NCBI GenBank assembly: GCA_030040515.1
Contig: JASHTO010000132.1
Span: forward strand, 1-13,386
Direction of reading: 5' to 3'
Length of the DNA stretch: 13,386 nt
Source: Terriglobia bacterium
GTDB lineage: Bacteria; Acidobacteriota; Terriglobia; UBA7540
Both the position numbers and the translations under genes were made by a program. Below, piece after piece: positions 7,285 to 13,386 of this stretch. Positions within the stretch are counted from its first letter, which is position 1. Each line of letters starts with the position of its first letter. A model generated the notes under the pieces. It had not been told where the DNA came from. It did not search any database and saw only the letters and a program-made list of their open reading frames with translations.

Positions 7285-7746
7285 TCATTTTCCTTTTGTC
7301 TTCAGCAGATCCTTCAGCTCATCCATGAACTCGCGGACGTCTTTGAAGTCCTGGTAGACTGAAGCAAACCGCACGAAGGCGACCTTGTCGAGTTTTTTGA
7401 GGCGATTCATCACCATTTCACCCAGCTCCGTGGCGGGGCGTTCGCGATCGGGTGATTCCGCCACGTGGGCTTCAATCTCATTCACCAGCGCTTCCAGCTT
7501 CCCCATGGGCACGGGCCGCTTCTCGCACGCCTTCAGCAAACCAGTCAGCACCTTCTGCCGGTCAAACTTCTCACGGCGGCCGTCTTTCTTCACCACCATG
7601 TAGGGAATTTCGTCGATTCGTTCATAGGTGGTGAAGCGCCGGCGGCACTTGGCGCATTGACGGCGACGGCGAATGGTGTCACCAATCTTCGCCTCGCGCG
7701 AATCCACAACTTTGTCTTCCAAGTGCCCGCAGAGTGGACATCTCAC
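7285..7746 (-). CDS. nrdR: Transcriptional repressor NrdR
   Basis: NrdR is a zinc-ribbon, ATP-cone repressor that binds NrdR boxes in front of ribonucleotide reductase genes and senses ATP/dATP. The 153 residues match the family's usual size of about 150. The N-terminal zinc ribbon has Cys3, Cys6, Cys31 and Cys34 (MRCPLCGH and RRQCAKC), with the conserved VVDSRE and RRRFTTYER. The ATP-cone follows from about residue 46 (YMVVKKDGRREKFDRQK), and the C-terminal VAFVRFASVYQDFKDVREF is diagnostic. The start is GTG 7746, with a GAGGT about 11 bases upstream, rather far. It lies 29 bases downstream of the membrane-protein gene and is probably co-transcribed with it. No nrd gene or obvious NrdR-box pair is in the window. 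Confidence 0.97.
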   Translation of the reverse strand: MRCPLCGHLEDKVVDSREAKIGDTIRRRRQCAKCRRRFTTYERIDEIPYMVVKKDGRREKFDRQKVLTGLLKACEKRPVPMGKLEALVNEIEAHVAESPDRERPATELGEMVMNRLKKLDKVAFVRFASVYQDFKDVREFMDELKDLLKTKGK

Positions 7747-7775
7747 GTGGCTATTTCACCTCAGTTTGAAACGAA

Positions 7776-8843
7776 TCAATCCATCCCGACCGCCCGCTCT
7801 TCCTCTTCGGTAATGGCCTCGAGCTTACGGATGGACAATCCTTCGTGAACGAGCAGAACCATTCCCAGCGCCAGCGTGGGGACGGACATCATGATCCAGA
7901 CCAGAATGCTCGCTCCCGTGGCGGATTCCGCCGAAACATTGAAGATCTCCGTGAGGGCCAGAATCACTCCCACCTGGTAGCCACCGCCGATTCCCGGAAA
8001 TTGCACGAGCAGGCCTAAAGCCGCGCAGAAGAGCGTCAGCGCCGCGGCCAGCCAGGGCAGATGGCCAAGTCGGTGCCTTACGCTCTTGAATACCAGCCAA
8101 AAAATTGTCGTATTGATGATCCAGAGAATCGTCGTGGTCACCACGCTGCCGGCCAGCCCTTTCCAATCGCGAATCACACTCAAGCCTTCGCTGAACGAAT
8201 ACAGGAAATGCGTGAAGGAGTGCATGGCGCGTTGGGGGAGAAAAGCAAAAACCTTCAGGGTTCCTGCGGTCATCGCCGCGGCCTTGAAGCGGAAGAGCAC
8301 CAGAAGGGCAATCAGCAGGGCGGAAAAAGCGAATAAGACGTGTACGCCTTCATGCATCGCGTGGAGAACGGTGACGCCCTTGGGGGTGTCCGGATTCACC
8401 GGCTCAAAATAAATGGCCGCGGCAAAAAGGATGACCATGGCGATGGTGTCAAACACTCTCTCCAGCAGCCACACCGCCACCATACTGCTCATGGACACTT
8501 CTTCCTTTTTTGCGATGTAGGCGGGACGAACCAGCTCGCCCGGGCGGCCTACCAGGAAAATGGAGCTGAACCCCAGAACCTGGCCGACAAATAGAACCCA
8601 CAGGGAAGCCGCCTTGATGGGTGCCATAAAGAATCGCCAGCGAATCGCTCTGACGACATATGAACTGTAGACAAGGAGTGCCGAGATCAATAAAAAGTCC
8701 AGGCGTGCCCCGACGATCGAGCCCCAAAGGCGGTGCCAGCGGAAATCCCGCCACTCAGGGTTGCTGCGCAGGTTATAGAAAATCAGGACGATGACGACGG
8801 CCCCAACGGCAAGCCACACCCACCGCCCCCAGGCTTTCTTCAT
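7776..8843 (-). CDS. UPF0104 / lysylphosphatidylglycerol synthase TM-region family membrane protein
   Basis: An integral membrane protein of 355 residues with about eight or nine hydrophobic segments (roughly 8-23, 49-66, 82-98, 129-146, 166-184, 235-252, 264-281, 311-333). It has the family signature GRPGELVRP (99-107), ERVFD (128-132) and FPGIGGGYQ (282-290). This domain is the flippase-like part of MprF, also found alone as YbhN/AglD-type proteins. There is no aminoacyltransferase domain, so lysyl-PG synthesis is not expected; lipid or polyprenyl-linked substrate transport is inferred only. The ATG at 8843 has just a weak GGAA upstream. A promoter-like pair lies 31-59 bases upstream, and nrdR follows closely. 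Confidence 0.9.
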   Translation of the reverse strand: MKKAWGRWVWLAVGAVVIVLIFYNLRSNPEWRDFRWHRLWGSIVGARLDFLLISALLVYSSYVVRAIRWRFFMAPIKAASLWVLFVGQVLGFSSIFLVGRPGELVRPAYIAKKEEVSMSSMVAVWLLERVFDTIAMVILFAAAIYFEPVNPDTPKGVTVLHAMHEGVHVLFAFSALLIALLVLFRFKAAAMTAGTLKVFAFLPQRAMHSFTHFLYSFSEGLSVIRDWKGLAGSVVTTTILWIINTTIFWLVFKSVRHRLGHLPWLAAALTLFCAALGLLVQFPGIGGGYQVGVILALTEIFNVSAESATGASILVWIMMSVPTLALGMVLLVHEGLSIRKLEAITEEEERAVGMD

Positions 8844-8873
8844 AAATTGGTTCCGCGTACGGCTTTCCCGAGA

Positions 8874-8902
8874 AAACTATCCGAAGGGTATCGGGAAGTC
8901 AA
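8874..8902 (-). promoter_or_regulatory. Possible sigma-70-type promoter for the UPF0104-nrdR pair
   Basis: On the minus strand TTGACT (8902-8897) is separated by 17 bases from TAGTTT (8879-8874), 31 bases before the ATG. The -35 matches consensus at five of six positions; the -10 is weak. Position and spacing are right, but this is pattern matching only. Confidence 0.4.
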
Positions 8903-8935
8903 GCAAACGAGAAGGCAGGGTGCGGCCCATGATTA

Positions 8936-8966
8936 CTGTAGCGGCGGTCGTAGACCGCCGCTACAG
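8936..8966. repeat. Perfect GC-rich palindrome, REP-like
   Basis: CTGTAGCGGCGGTC (8936-8949) and GACCGCCGCTACAG (8953-8966) form a perfect 14-bp stem with a GTA loop. It lies 18 bases past the macro-domain stop and upstream of the UPF0104 promoter. No T run follows in the direction of macro-gene transcription, so it is not a classic terminator, though it could stabilise the 3' end. A degenerate related copy is at 2481-2501. From memory, similar GTAGCGGCGGTC palindromes occur widely between genes in acidobacterial genomes. Confidence 0.75.
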
Positions 8967-8984
8967 CACGGGCGCGCCTCGCGC

Positions 8985-9503
8985 CTAAACATCCTCCGCC
9001 AGGACGCTTTCATACACGTTGCGCGTGTAGGAATCGAAGCAGACGAAGAAGACCTTTTCAATGGCCGGGTTGGTTTCGAGAAAAGCCCGCACTTCGCGGA
9101 TGGCGATGCGTGTGGCGCGCTGCAGGGGGAATCCGTAAGCGCCTGTGCTGATGGCAGGAAACGCCAGGCTGCGCACGCGGTTCTGGACGGCAACCTCCAG
9201 CGACCTGCGGTAGCAGTTAGCCAGCAATTCATCCTCAAAATCCTTGCCGCCGCGCCACACTGGGCCCACGGTGTGGATGACCCAGCGGGCCGGCAGGCGA
9301 TATCCGCTGGTAATCTTGGCCTCGCCGGCGGGGCAGCCGTGCAAACCGCGGCATTCTTCCAGAAGTTCCGGTCCCGCCGCGCGGTGAATCGCCCCATCGA
9401 CGCCTCCGCCACCCAGCAGTGAAGTGTTCGCCGCATTCACAATGGCGTCCACGTTTTGCCGGGTGATGTCGCCCTCGATAATCACGATGGATTCGCTCGG
9501 CAT
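8985..9503 (-). CDS. Macro-domain protein, probable ADP-ribose/O-acetyl-ADP-ribose hydrolase
   Basis: A single-domain macro protein of the YmdB/MacroD type; members bind ADP-ribose and remove it from O-acetyl-ADP-ribose or from acidic residues and bases of modified targets. I start at ATG 9503 because GGAGGG lies five bases upstream; the frame extends to 9542 but that would overlap atpC. The 172 residues show GDITRQNVDAIVNAAN (11-26), GGGGVDGAIHRAAG (31-44) with Asn26 and Asp36 at the YmdB catalytic positions, GEAKITSGYRLP (60-71), the strand WVIHTVGPVW (74-83) and the phosphate loop PAISTGAYGFP (116-126). It is 35 bases downstream of atpC and in the same direction, so it may be read from the atp transcript. 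Its cellular target is unknown. Confidence 0.94.
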   Translation of the reverse strand: MPSESIVIIEGDITRQNVDAIVNAANTSLLGGGGVDGAIHRAAGPELLEECRGLHGCPAGEAKITSGYRLPARWVIHTVGPVWRGGKDFEDELLANCYRRSLEVAVQNRVRSLAFPAISTGAYGFPLQRATRIAIREVRAFLETNPAIEKVFFVCFDSYTRNVYESVLAEDV

Positions 9504-9538
9504 AACATCCCTCCGGGAGGGAAAGGTGGAAGGTAAAA

Positions 9539-9967
9539 TCATTCCGGGATTCTCTTGGCAGTTTCGAGTCTTGCGATGGCACGGCGAAGCGCTTCCTGCG
9601 CCCGCTCCATGTCAACTTCCGGGTCAGTGAATCGCTTCAGGCGCTCTTCGGCGCGCTCCTTGGCTTTCTCGGCGCGCTCCACGTCGATATCCTCCGCGCG
9701 TTCGGCGGTCTGCGCCAGCACGATGACGCGATCGGGCAGGACCTCCGCGAACCCCCAATTCACCACCATGGTGTGTTGGGCTCCTGAGGCGGTATATTCC
9801 AGCGCGCCGGGGACGAGCTCCGTGAGCAGTGGTGCGTGCCCGGGCAGAATTCCCAAATAGCCATTCTTGCCGGGAAGTGTGACACCCGTCACTGCCTCGT
9901 GCGCGGCCAAACGGTCCGGCGTCACAATGTCGAGGCGAATCTCGGTTGGAAGCGTGGCTTCTGCCAT
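9539..9967 (-). CDS. atpC: F1F0 ATP synthase epsilon subunit
   Basis: Epsilon is the small rotor subunit of F1 that couples gamma to the c-ring and inhibits ATP hydrolysis. The 142 residues fit the family. The N-terminal beta-sandwich (about 1-88) contains LDIVTPDRLAAHEAVTGVTLPG and the conserved GYLGILPGHAPLLTEL (36-51). The C-terminal helical hairpin (about 92-140) is rich in Glu, Arg and Ala (AEKAKERAEERLKRF). The ATG at 9967 has no clear Shine-Dalgarno sequence; the 107-nt gap before it contains repeated GGTGATCGGG-like words. It is the last atp gene and is followed by the macro-domain gene. Confidence 0.96.
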   Translation of the reverse strand: MAEATLPTEIRLDIVTPDRLAAHEAVTGVTLPGKNGYLGILPGHAPLLTELVPGALEYTASGAQHTMVVNWGFAEVLPDRVIVLAQTAERAEDIDVERAEKAKERAEERLKRFTDPEVDMERAQEALRRAIARLETAKRIPE

Positions 9968-10074
9968 AGTGTTTGATTATCGGTAATTCGGTGGCCGGGT
10001 GATCGCAAAGCTGATGCAAAGGCTCAGAAGATTCTGTTCATCCGATCATCCGTTCTCCCGATCACCTGATTTCT
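9968..10074. repeat. atpD-atpC gap with GGTGATCGGG-type direct and inverted repeats
   Basis: On the minus strand GGTGATCGGGAGAAC is followed at once by GATGATCGGATGAAC after a shared G region (12 of 15 matching). GGTGATCG (9998-10005) pairs with CGATCACC (10059-10066) across 53 nt. The arrangement could fold between the atpD stop and the atpC start. It may be a degenerate extragenic repeat; effect on expression is unknown. Confidence 0.45.
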
Positions 10075-11519
10075 TCACGCCGCGGACTTCAGCTTCTCTG
10101 CTTTCTCCTGCGCTTCTTCGATGGTGCCGACCATATAAAAGGCCTTCTCGGGCAGGGCATCGTGCTTGCCGTCCACCAGCTCGCGGAAGCCCTTGATGGT
10201 GTCCTCGAGCTTCACGTAGCGCCCGTCCATGCGCGTGAACTGCTTGGTGACGAAGAAGGGCTGAGATAAGAATCGTTGAATCTTGCGCGCGCGCGCCACC
10301 GTGAGCTTGTCTTCTTCGGAAAGCTCGTCCATCCCCAGGATGGCGATGATGTCCTGAAGGTCCTTGTATTTTTGCAGGATCGCTTTTACACCGCGCGCCA
10401 CGTCGTAGTGCTCGTGCCCCACAATGCGCGGATCCAGCACGCGGGAGCTGGAGGCGAGAGGATCGACGGCGGGATAGATTCCGATTTCCACCAGCGCGCG
10501 GTTCAGCACGGTGGTGGCGTCCAGGTGAGAGAACGCCGTGGCGGGCGCGGGGTCCGTCAGGTCATCAGCAGGCACATAAATGGCCTGCACGGAGGTAATG
10601 GAACCCGTCTTGGTGGAGGTAATACGCTCCTGAAGGTCGCCCATTTCGGTGGAAAGGTTGGGCTGGTAGCCAACGGCGGAAGGCATGCGGCCGAGCAGCG
10701 CCGAAACCTCCGAACCCGCTTGCGTAAATCGAAAAATGTTATCAACAAACAGCAGCACGTCCTGGCCGCCCACGTCGCGGAAATATTCCGCCACGGTAAG
10801 GCCCGTCAGCCCCACCCGCAGGCGCGCCCCCGGCGGTTCGGTCATCTGGCCGTAAATCAGTGCCACCTTGGATTTTTCCGGATCGCCCGCCACCATCACG
10901 CCGCCTTGCTGCATCTCCAGCCACAAGTCGTTGCCTTCGCGTGTTCGCTCGCCCACCCCGGCAAATACCGAGACGCCGCCGTGTTTCATCGCCACGTTGT
11001 GAATCATTTCCATGACGATGACAGTCTTGCCCACGCCGGCGCCGCCGAACAGACCGGTCTTGCCGCCTTTCAGGTAGGGCTCGAGAAGGTCGATCACCTT
11101 CACGCCCGTTTCAAAAGGTTCCAGCTTGGTGTTCTGATCCTCCAGCGAAGGAGCATGGCGATGAATGGGCATCGTTCCTTACAATCCACGGGGCCGAGTT
11201 TATCCACGGGCTGGCCGATGACGTTCATCACGCGGCCCAGCGCGCCCTTCCCCACCGGCACGGTGATCGGCCCGCCCTGGTCCTCAACCTTCATGCCGCG
11301 CACCATGCCGTCCGTGGGCTGCATGGATACGCACTTGACGCGTCCTTCGCCCAGGTGCTGCTCGACCTCGGCAATAACGTCGATGGGCACCGGTGCTTCA
11401 AATCCCTCGGAGGTAATCCGCACGGCATTGTAAATGGGAGGAAGATGGCCGCCCTCAAACGCCACCACCACCACCGGGCCGATTACTTCCACCACTTTGC
11501 CAACATGTTGCTCTGCCAT
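10075..11519 (-). CDS. atpD: F1F0 ATP synthase beta subunit, interrupted by a one-base frameshift
   Basis: Beta is the catalytic subunit of F1. Both halves are clearly atpD, but in different frames. The 5' frame starts at ATG 11519 (AAGGAAGGA six bases upstream) and encodes MAEQHVGKVVEVIGPVVVV through GKGALGRVMNVIGQPVDKLGPVD...KER (residue 116). The 3' frame starts within MPIHRHAPSLEDQ at 11172 and ends at 10075. One extra base at about 11172 would restore a 481-residue protein, normal for beta. Downstream motifs are intact: P-loop GGAGVGKT (159-166), GVGERTREGNDL with the catalytic Glu, Walker B LLFVDNIFRF, GRMPSAVGYQP, and signature PAVDPLASSS. Read unshifted, the 5' frame runs to a stop at 11100. 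The intact motifs favour a sequencing/assembly error or very recent mutation over an old pseudogene; no standard slippery heptamer is seen. Confidence 0.95.
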
Positions 11520-11539
11520 TTCGAATCCTTCCTTTGGTG

Positions 11540-11566
11540 AAGCTGAGAGCCAACAGCTCACAGCTT
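11540..11566. repeat. Hairpin just upstream of the atpD ribosome binding site
   Basis: AAGCTGAGAGC (11540-11550) and GCTCACAGCTT (11556-11566) pair at 10 of 11 positions with a 5-nt loop. On the atp transcript it ends about seven bases before the AAGGAAGGA that serves atpD. The rest of the atpG-atpD gap (to 11652) holds nothing else I recognise. It could be an RNA processing or stability site, or a neutral repeat. Confidence 0.55.
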
Positions 11567-11652
11567 ACAGTTAGAACCGAGTCCGTGCGCCTTCTCCCTC
11601 ATTCCTCTTGCGTGGCCTTGGGGTGTTGACCGTGAGCCGTTAAGTGCCTTCC

Positions 11653-12507
11653 TCACGTTGCCGCCGCGCCGCTCACCACCTCGATGATTTCGCGCGTAAT
11701 CGCCGACTGGCGGACGCGGTTCATGTAAAGCGTCAGAGAATCGATCATGTCCCGGGCGTTGTTGGTAGCCGCCTCCATGGCCGTCATGCGCGCTGCCAAT
11801 TCCGCGGCTTGGGACTCGAGCAAGGCGCGGTAAACCTCAATCTCCACGTAGCGTGGGAGGAGGAGGTTGAAAATATCTTGCGCAGGCTGTTCGTAGATGT
11901 AATCGACCAGCGCTTCGCCCGTGGCCGGGACAATCGGCTTGATGGGCAGATAGCGCTCCACCATCACTCGCTGGGTCATAATCGATTTGAACTCGTTGTA
12001 GATGAAATCCACCGAGTCCACTTTCTCTTCCTGATAAAGTTCAATGATGCTTTGCGCAATGGGCTGGGCCTGGGCAAATTCCAGGCGGCCGAAAATGTTG
12101 ATGTGCTCGCCAATCACCTTGGCCGGCCGGCGCGCGAAATAATCGCGTCCTTTGCGGCCCACCGCGATGATGGAGATTTCCCGCTCGCGGTGCTCTTCAA
12201 GATAAGTCTGCGCGGCGCGAATCAGATTGGTGTTGAAGGCTCCGCACAAACCACGGTCCGCTGTGACCAGTACCAGAAGCTGCCGCACGATGGGCCGCTC
12301 CGCCAGCAGCGGATGCGAACGGTCCGAGATGCGCGCGGCCGCACTGGAAAGCAGCGCCATCATTTGGTTGGCGTACGGCCGGGCGTTGAAAATGCGGTCC
12401 TGGGCCCGGCGCAGCCGCGCCGCTGCCACCATTTTCATCGCCCGGGTGATTTGCTGCGTGCTCTTTACCGAACGGATGCGCCGTCGAATGTCAATCAGTG
12501 CTGCCAT
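11653..12507 (-). CDS. atpG: F1F0 ATP synthase gamma subunit
   Basis: Gamma forms the central rotor shaft of F1 and drives conformational change in the beta subunits. The 284 residues are full length. The N-terminal helix has DIRRRIRSVKSTQQITRAMK and MVAAARLRRAQ, both strongly conserved. The central Rossmann-like domain has LLVLVTADRGLCGAFNTNL (about 77-95). The C-terminal helix ends in the family signature ITREIIEVVSGAAA. The start is ATG 12507; its upstream sequence (GTTAACGACG) has no Shine-Dalgarno, the nearest GAGG being about 18 bases away. It follows atpA by 120 nt and precedes atpD by 133 nt, both gaps carrying inverted repeats. Confidence 0.97.
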   Translation of the reverse strand: MAALIDIRRRIRSVKSTQQITRAMKMVAAARLRRAQDRIFNARPYANQMMALLSSAAARISDRSHPLLAERPIVRQLLVLVTADRGLCGAFNTNLIRAAQTYLEEHREREISIIAVGRKGRDYFARRPAKVIGEHINIFGRLEFAQAQPIAQSIIELYQEEKVDSVDFIYNEFKSIMTQRVMVERYLPIKPIVPATGEALVDYIYEQPAQDIFNLLLPRYVEIEVYRALLESQAAELAARMTAMEAATNNARDMIDSLTLYMNRVRQSAITREIIEVVSGAAAT

Positions 12508-12531
12508 CGTCGTTAACTCGAAGCCTCGAAA

Positions 12532-12632
12532 CTTGAAGCTGGAAACTGAAAACTCGAAATTAGAAACTCGAACTAGAAACTATCGACACCCAGGCGGATT
12601 TCGAGTTTCGAATTTCCAGCTCTTGCTTCAAG
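12532..12632. repeat. Imperfect inverted repeat of GAAACTCGAA words between atpA and atpG
   Basis: The left arm (12532-12559) begins CTTGAAGCTGGAAACTG; the right arm (12599-12632), reverse-complemented, begins CTTGAAGCAAGAGCTGGAAA. They align with a 6-nt gap and few mismatches, and both end in CTCGAAA. The words GAAACT and CTCGAA recur through the gap. The right arm reaches into the last codons of atpA, including its TGA. The element could fold into a long hairpin on the atp mRNA between the two genes. Confidence 0.55.
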
Positions 12633-13386
12633 ACGCCTTTGCCTTCTGGTCCGCCACAAACTTCGCTTTAAATTCATCGAGCATCTTTTTCATTTCCTCG
12701 CGCAGCGGCTCCGTGAGTTCCTTCTTCTCCACGATTTGCTTTCCGACCTGCGGATAAGCCGTGTCCATGAATTCGTAGAGTGCCTGTTCGAAAGGCAGGC
12801 ATTGATCAACGGCCAGGTCATCGAGATAGCCGCTGGTGGTGGCGAAAATAATGGTGATCTGCTTCTCCACCGGCAGGGGTTTGTATTGGTCCTGCTTCAA
12901 AATTTCTCCCAGCCGCTTGCCGCGATTGAGCTGCGCCAGCGTAACTTTGTCCAAATCGCTGCCGAACTGCGCGAATGCGGCCAACTCCCGGAACTGGGCC
13001 ATTTCCAGGCGCAACATTCCGGCGATGGACTTCATGGCGTCAATCTGCGCGTTGCCGCCTACGCGCGAAACGGAGATGCCGGCGTTCACAGCCGGGCGCA
13101 CGCCGCTGTTGAACAGGTCGCTCTCCAGGTAAATCTGCCCGTCGGTAATGGAGATGACGTTGGTCGGAATGTAGGCGGAGACGTCGTTGGCCTGAGTTTC
13201 AATAATCGGCAGTGCCGTCAGCGAGCCGCCGCCCAATTCCTTGTTGACTTTCGCAGCGCGCTCCAGAAGGCGGGAGTGAAGATAGAAGACGTCGCCGGGA
13301 TAAGCTTCGCGGCCGGGGGGGCGCCGCAGCAGAAGGGAGATCTCGCGATACGCCACGGCGTGCTTGGAAAGGTCGTCGTATATGCA
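12628..13386 (-). CDS. atpA: F1F0 ATP synthase alpha subunit, C-terminal part
   Basis: Alpha is the regulatory nucleotide-binding subunit of F1. The window holds the last 252 codons plus stop; the N-terminal barrel and P-loop lie beyond the right edge. The visible part starts CIYDDLSKHAVAYREISLLL, matching the alpha nucleotide-binding domain, with RRPPGREAYPGDVFYLHSRLLERA, then SYIPTN-type AYIPTNVISITDGQI. The ATPase alpha/beta signature PAVNAGISVS is followed by RVGG, whose Arg is the arginine finger position. The C-terminal helical domain ends KFVADQKAKAS. An internal Met at 13356 could be mistaken for the start, but homology continues to the window edge. First gene of the visible atpA-G-D-C order, so atpF/atpH are presumably upstream of it. 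Confidence 0.97.
   Translation of the reverse strand, partial: CIYDDLSKHAVAYREISLLLRRPPGREAYPGDVFYLHSRLLERAAKVNKELGGGSLTALPIIETQANDVSAYIPTNVISITDGQIYLESDLFNSGVRPAVNAGISVSRVGGNAQIDAMKSIAGMLRLEMAQFRELAAFAQFGSDLDKVTLAQLNRGKRLGEILKQDQYKPLPVEKQITIIFATTSGYLDDLAVDQCLPFEQALYEFMDTAYPQVGKQIVEKKELTEPLREEMKKMLDEFKAKFVADQKAKAS

Noticed and set aside
9504..9542. Upstream extension of the macro-domain gene
   Set aside because: It would overlap the end of atpC, and GGAGGG sits correctly for the start at 9503.
11100..11181. Programmed -1 ribosomal frameshifting in atpD
   Set aside because: No X-XXY-YYZ heptamer or strong downstream structure at the join, and atpD is not known to be recoded; an error or recent mutation is simpler.
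10276..11433. A long plus-strand open frame of 385 codons opposite atpD
   Set aside because: Antisense shadow of the beta subunit; no family features of its own.

Overview
The window is a GC-rich stretch of a bacterial chromosome, and most genes lie on the minus strand. The gene content, the codon use and short GC-rich palindromes of the GTAGCGGCGGTC type suggest a member of the Acidobacteriota. That assignment is inference; no rRNA or other decisive marker is present. I see no phage genes, transposase, tRNA or CRISPR array.

Layout, left to right. (1) 1-1191: an amidase-signature hydrolase (minus strand, C-terminus cut by the window edge) with a Tat-like signal and a GTG start. (2) 1192-2691: about 1.5 kb without a recognisable gene. 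It holds tandem hairpins and an unrecognised, apparently decaying plus-strand reading frame (1704-2566) with an in-frame stop and a probable single-base frameshift. (3) 2692-3399: an exported SYLF/YSC84-domain protein (+), convergent with (4) 5865-3416: a DegT-type PLP aminotransferase translationally coupled to a membrane histidine kinase (-). (5) 6163-7164: a tandem GNAT acetyltransferase (+), separated from the next gene by a nested palindrome directly after its stop codon. (6) 8843-7285: a lysylphosphatidylglycerol-synthase-TM/UPF0104 membrane protein followed by nrdR (-), with a plausible sigma-70-like promoter in front. (7) 13386-8985: the end of an F-type ATP synthase operon, atpA (partial)-atpG-atpD-atpC, followed 35 nt later by a macro-domain protein, all on the minus strand.

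The F1 genes encode the catalytic head of the ATP synthase. Two features of this operon stand out. atpD is split by a one-base frameshift at about position 11172. Each intergenic gap (107-133 nt, large for an atp operon) contains a different imperfect inverted repeat, and atpG and atpC lack a clear Shine-Dalgarno sequence. nrdR is a repressor of ribonucleotide reductase genes, but no nrd gene is in the window. The kinase has no adjacent response regulator.

I did not find a convincing new multi-gene system. The best leads are the atpD frameshift, the palindromic elements between genes (notably inside the atp operon and at 7165-7269), and the unrecognised broken reading frame at 1704-2566.
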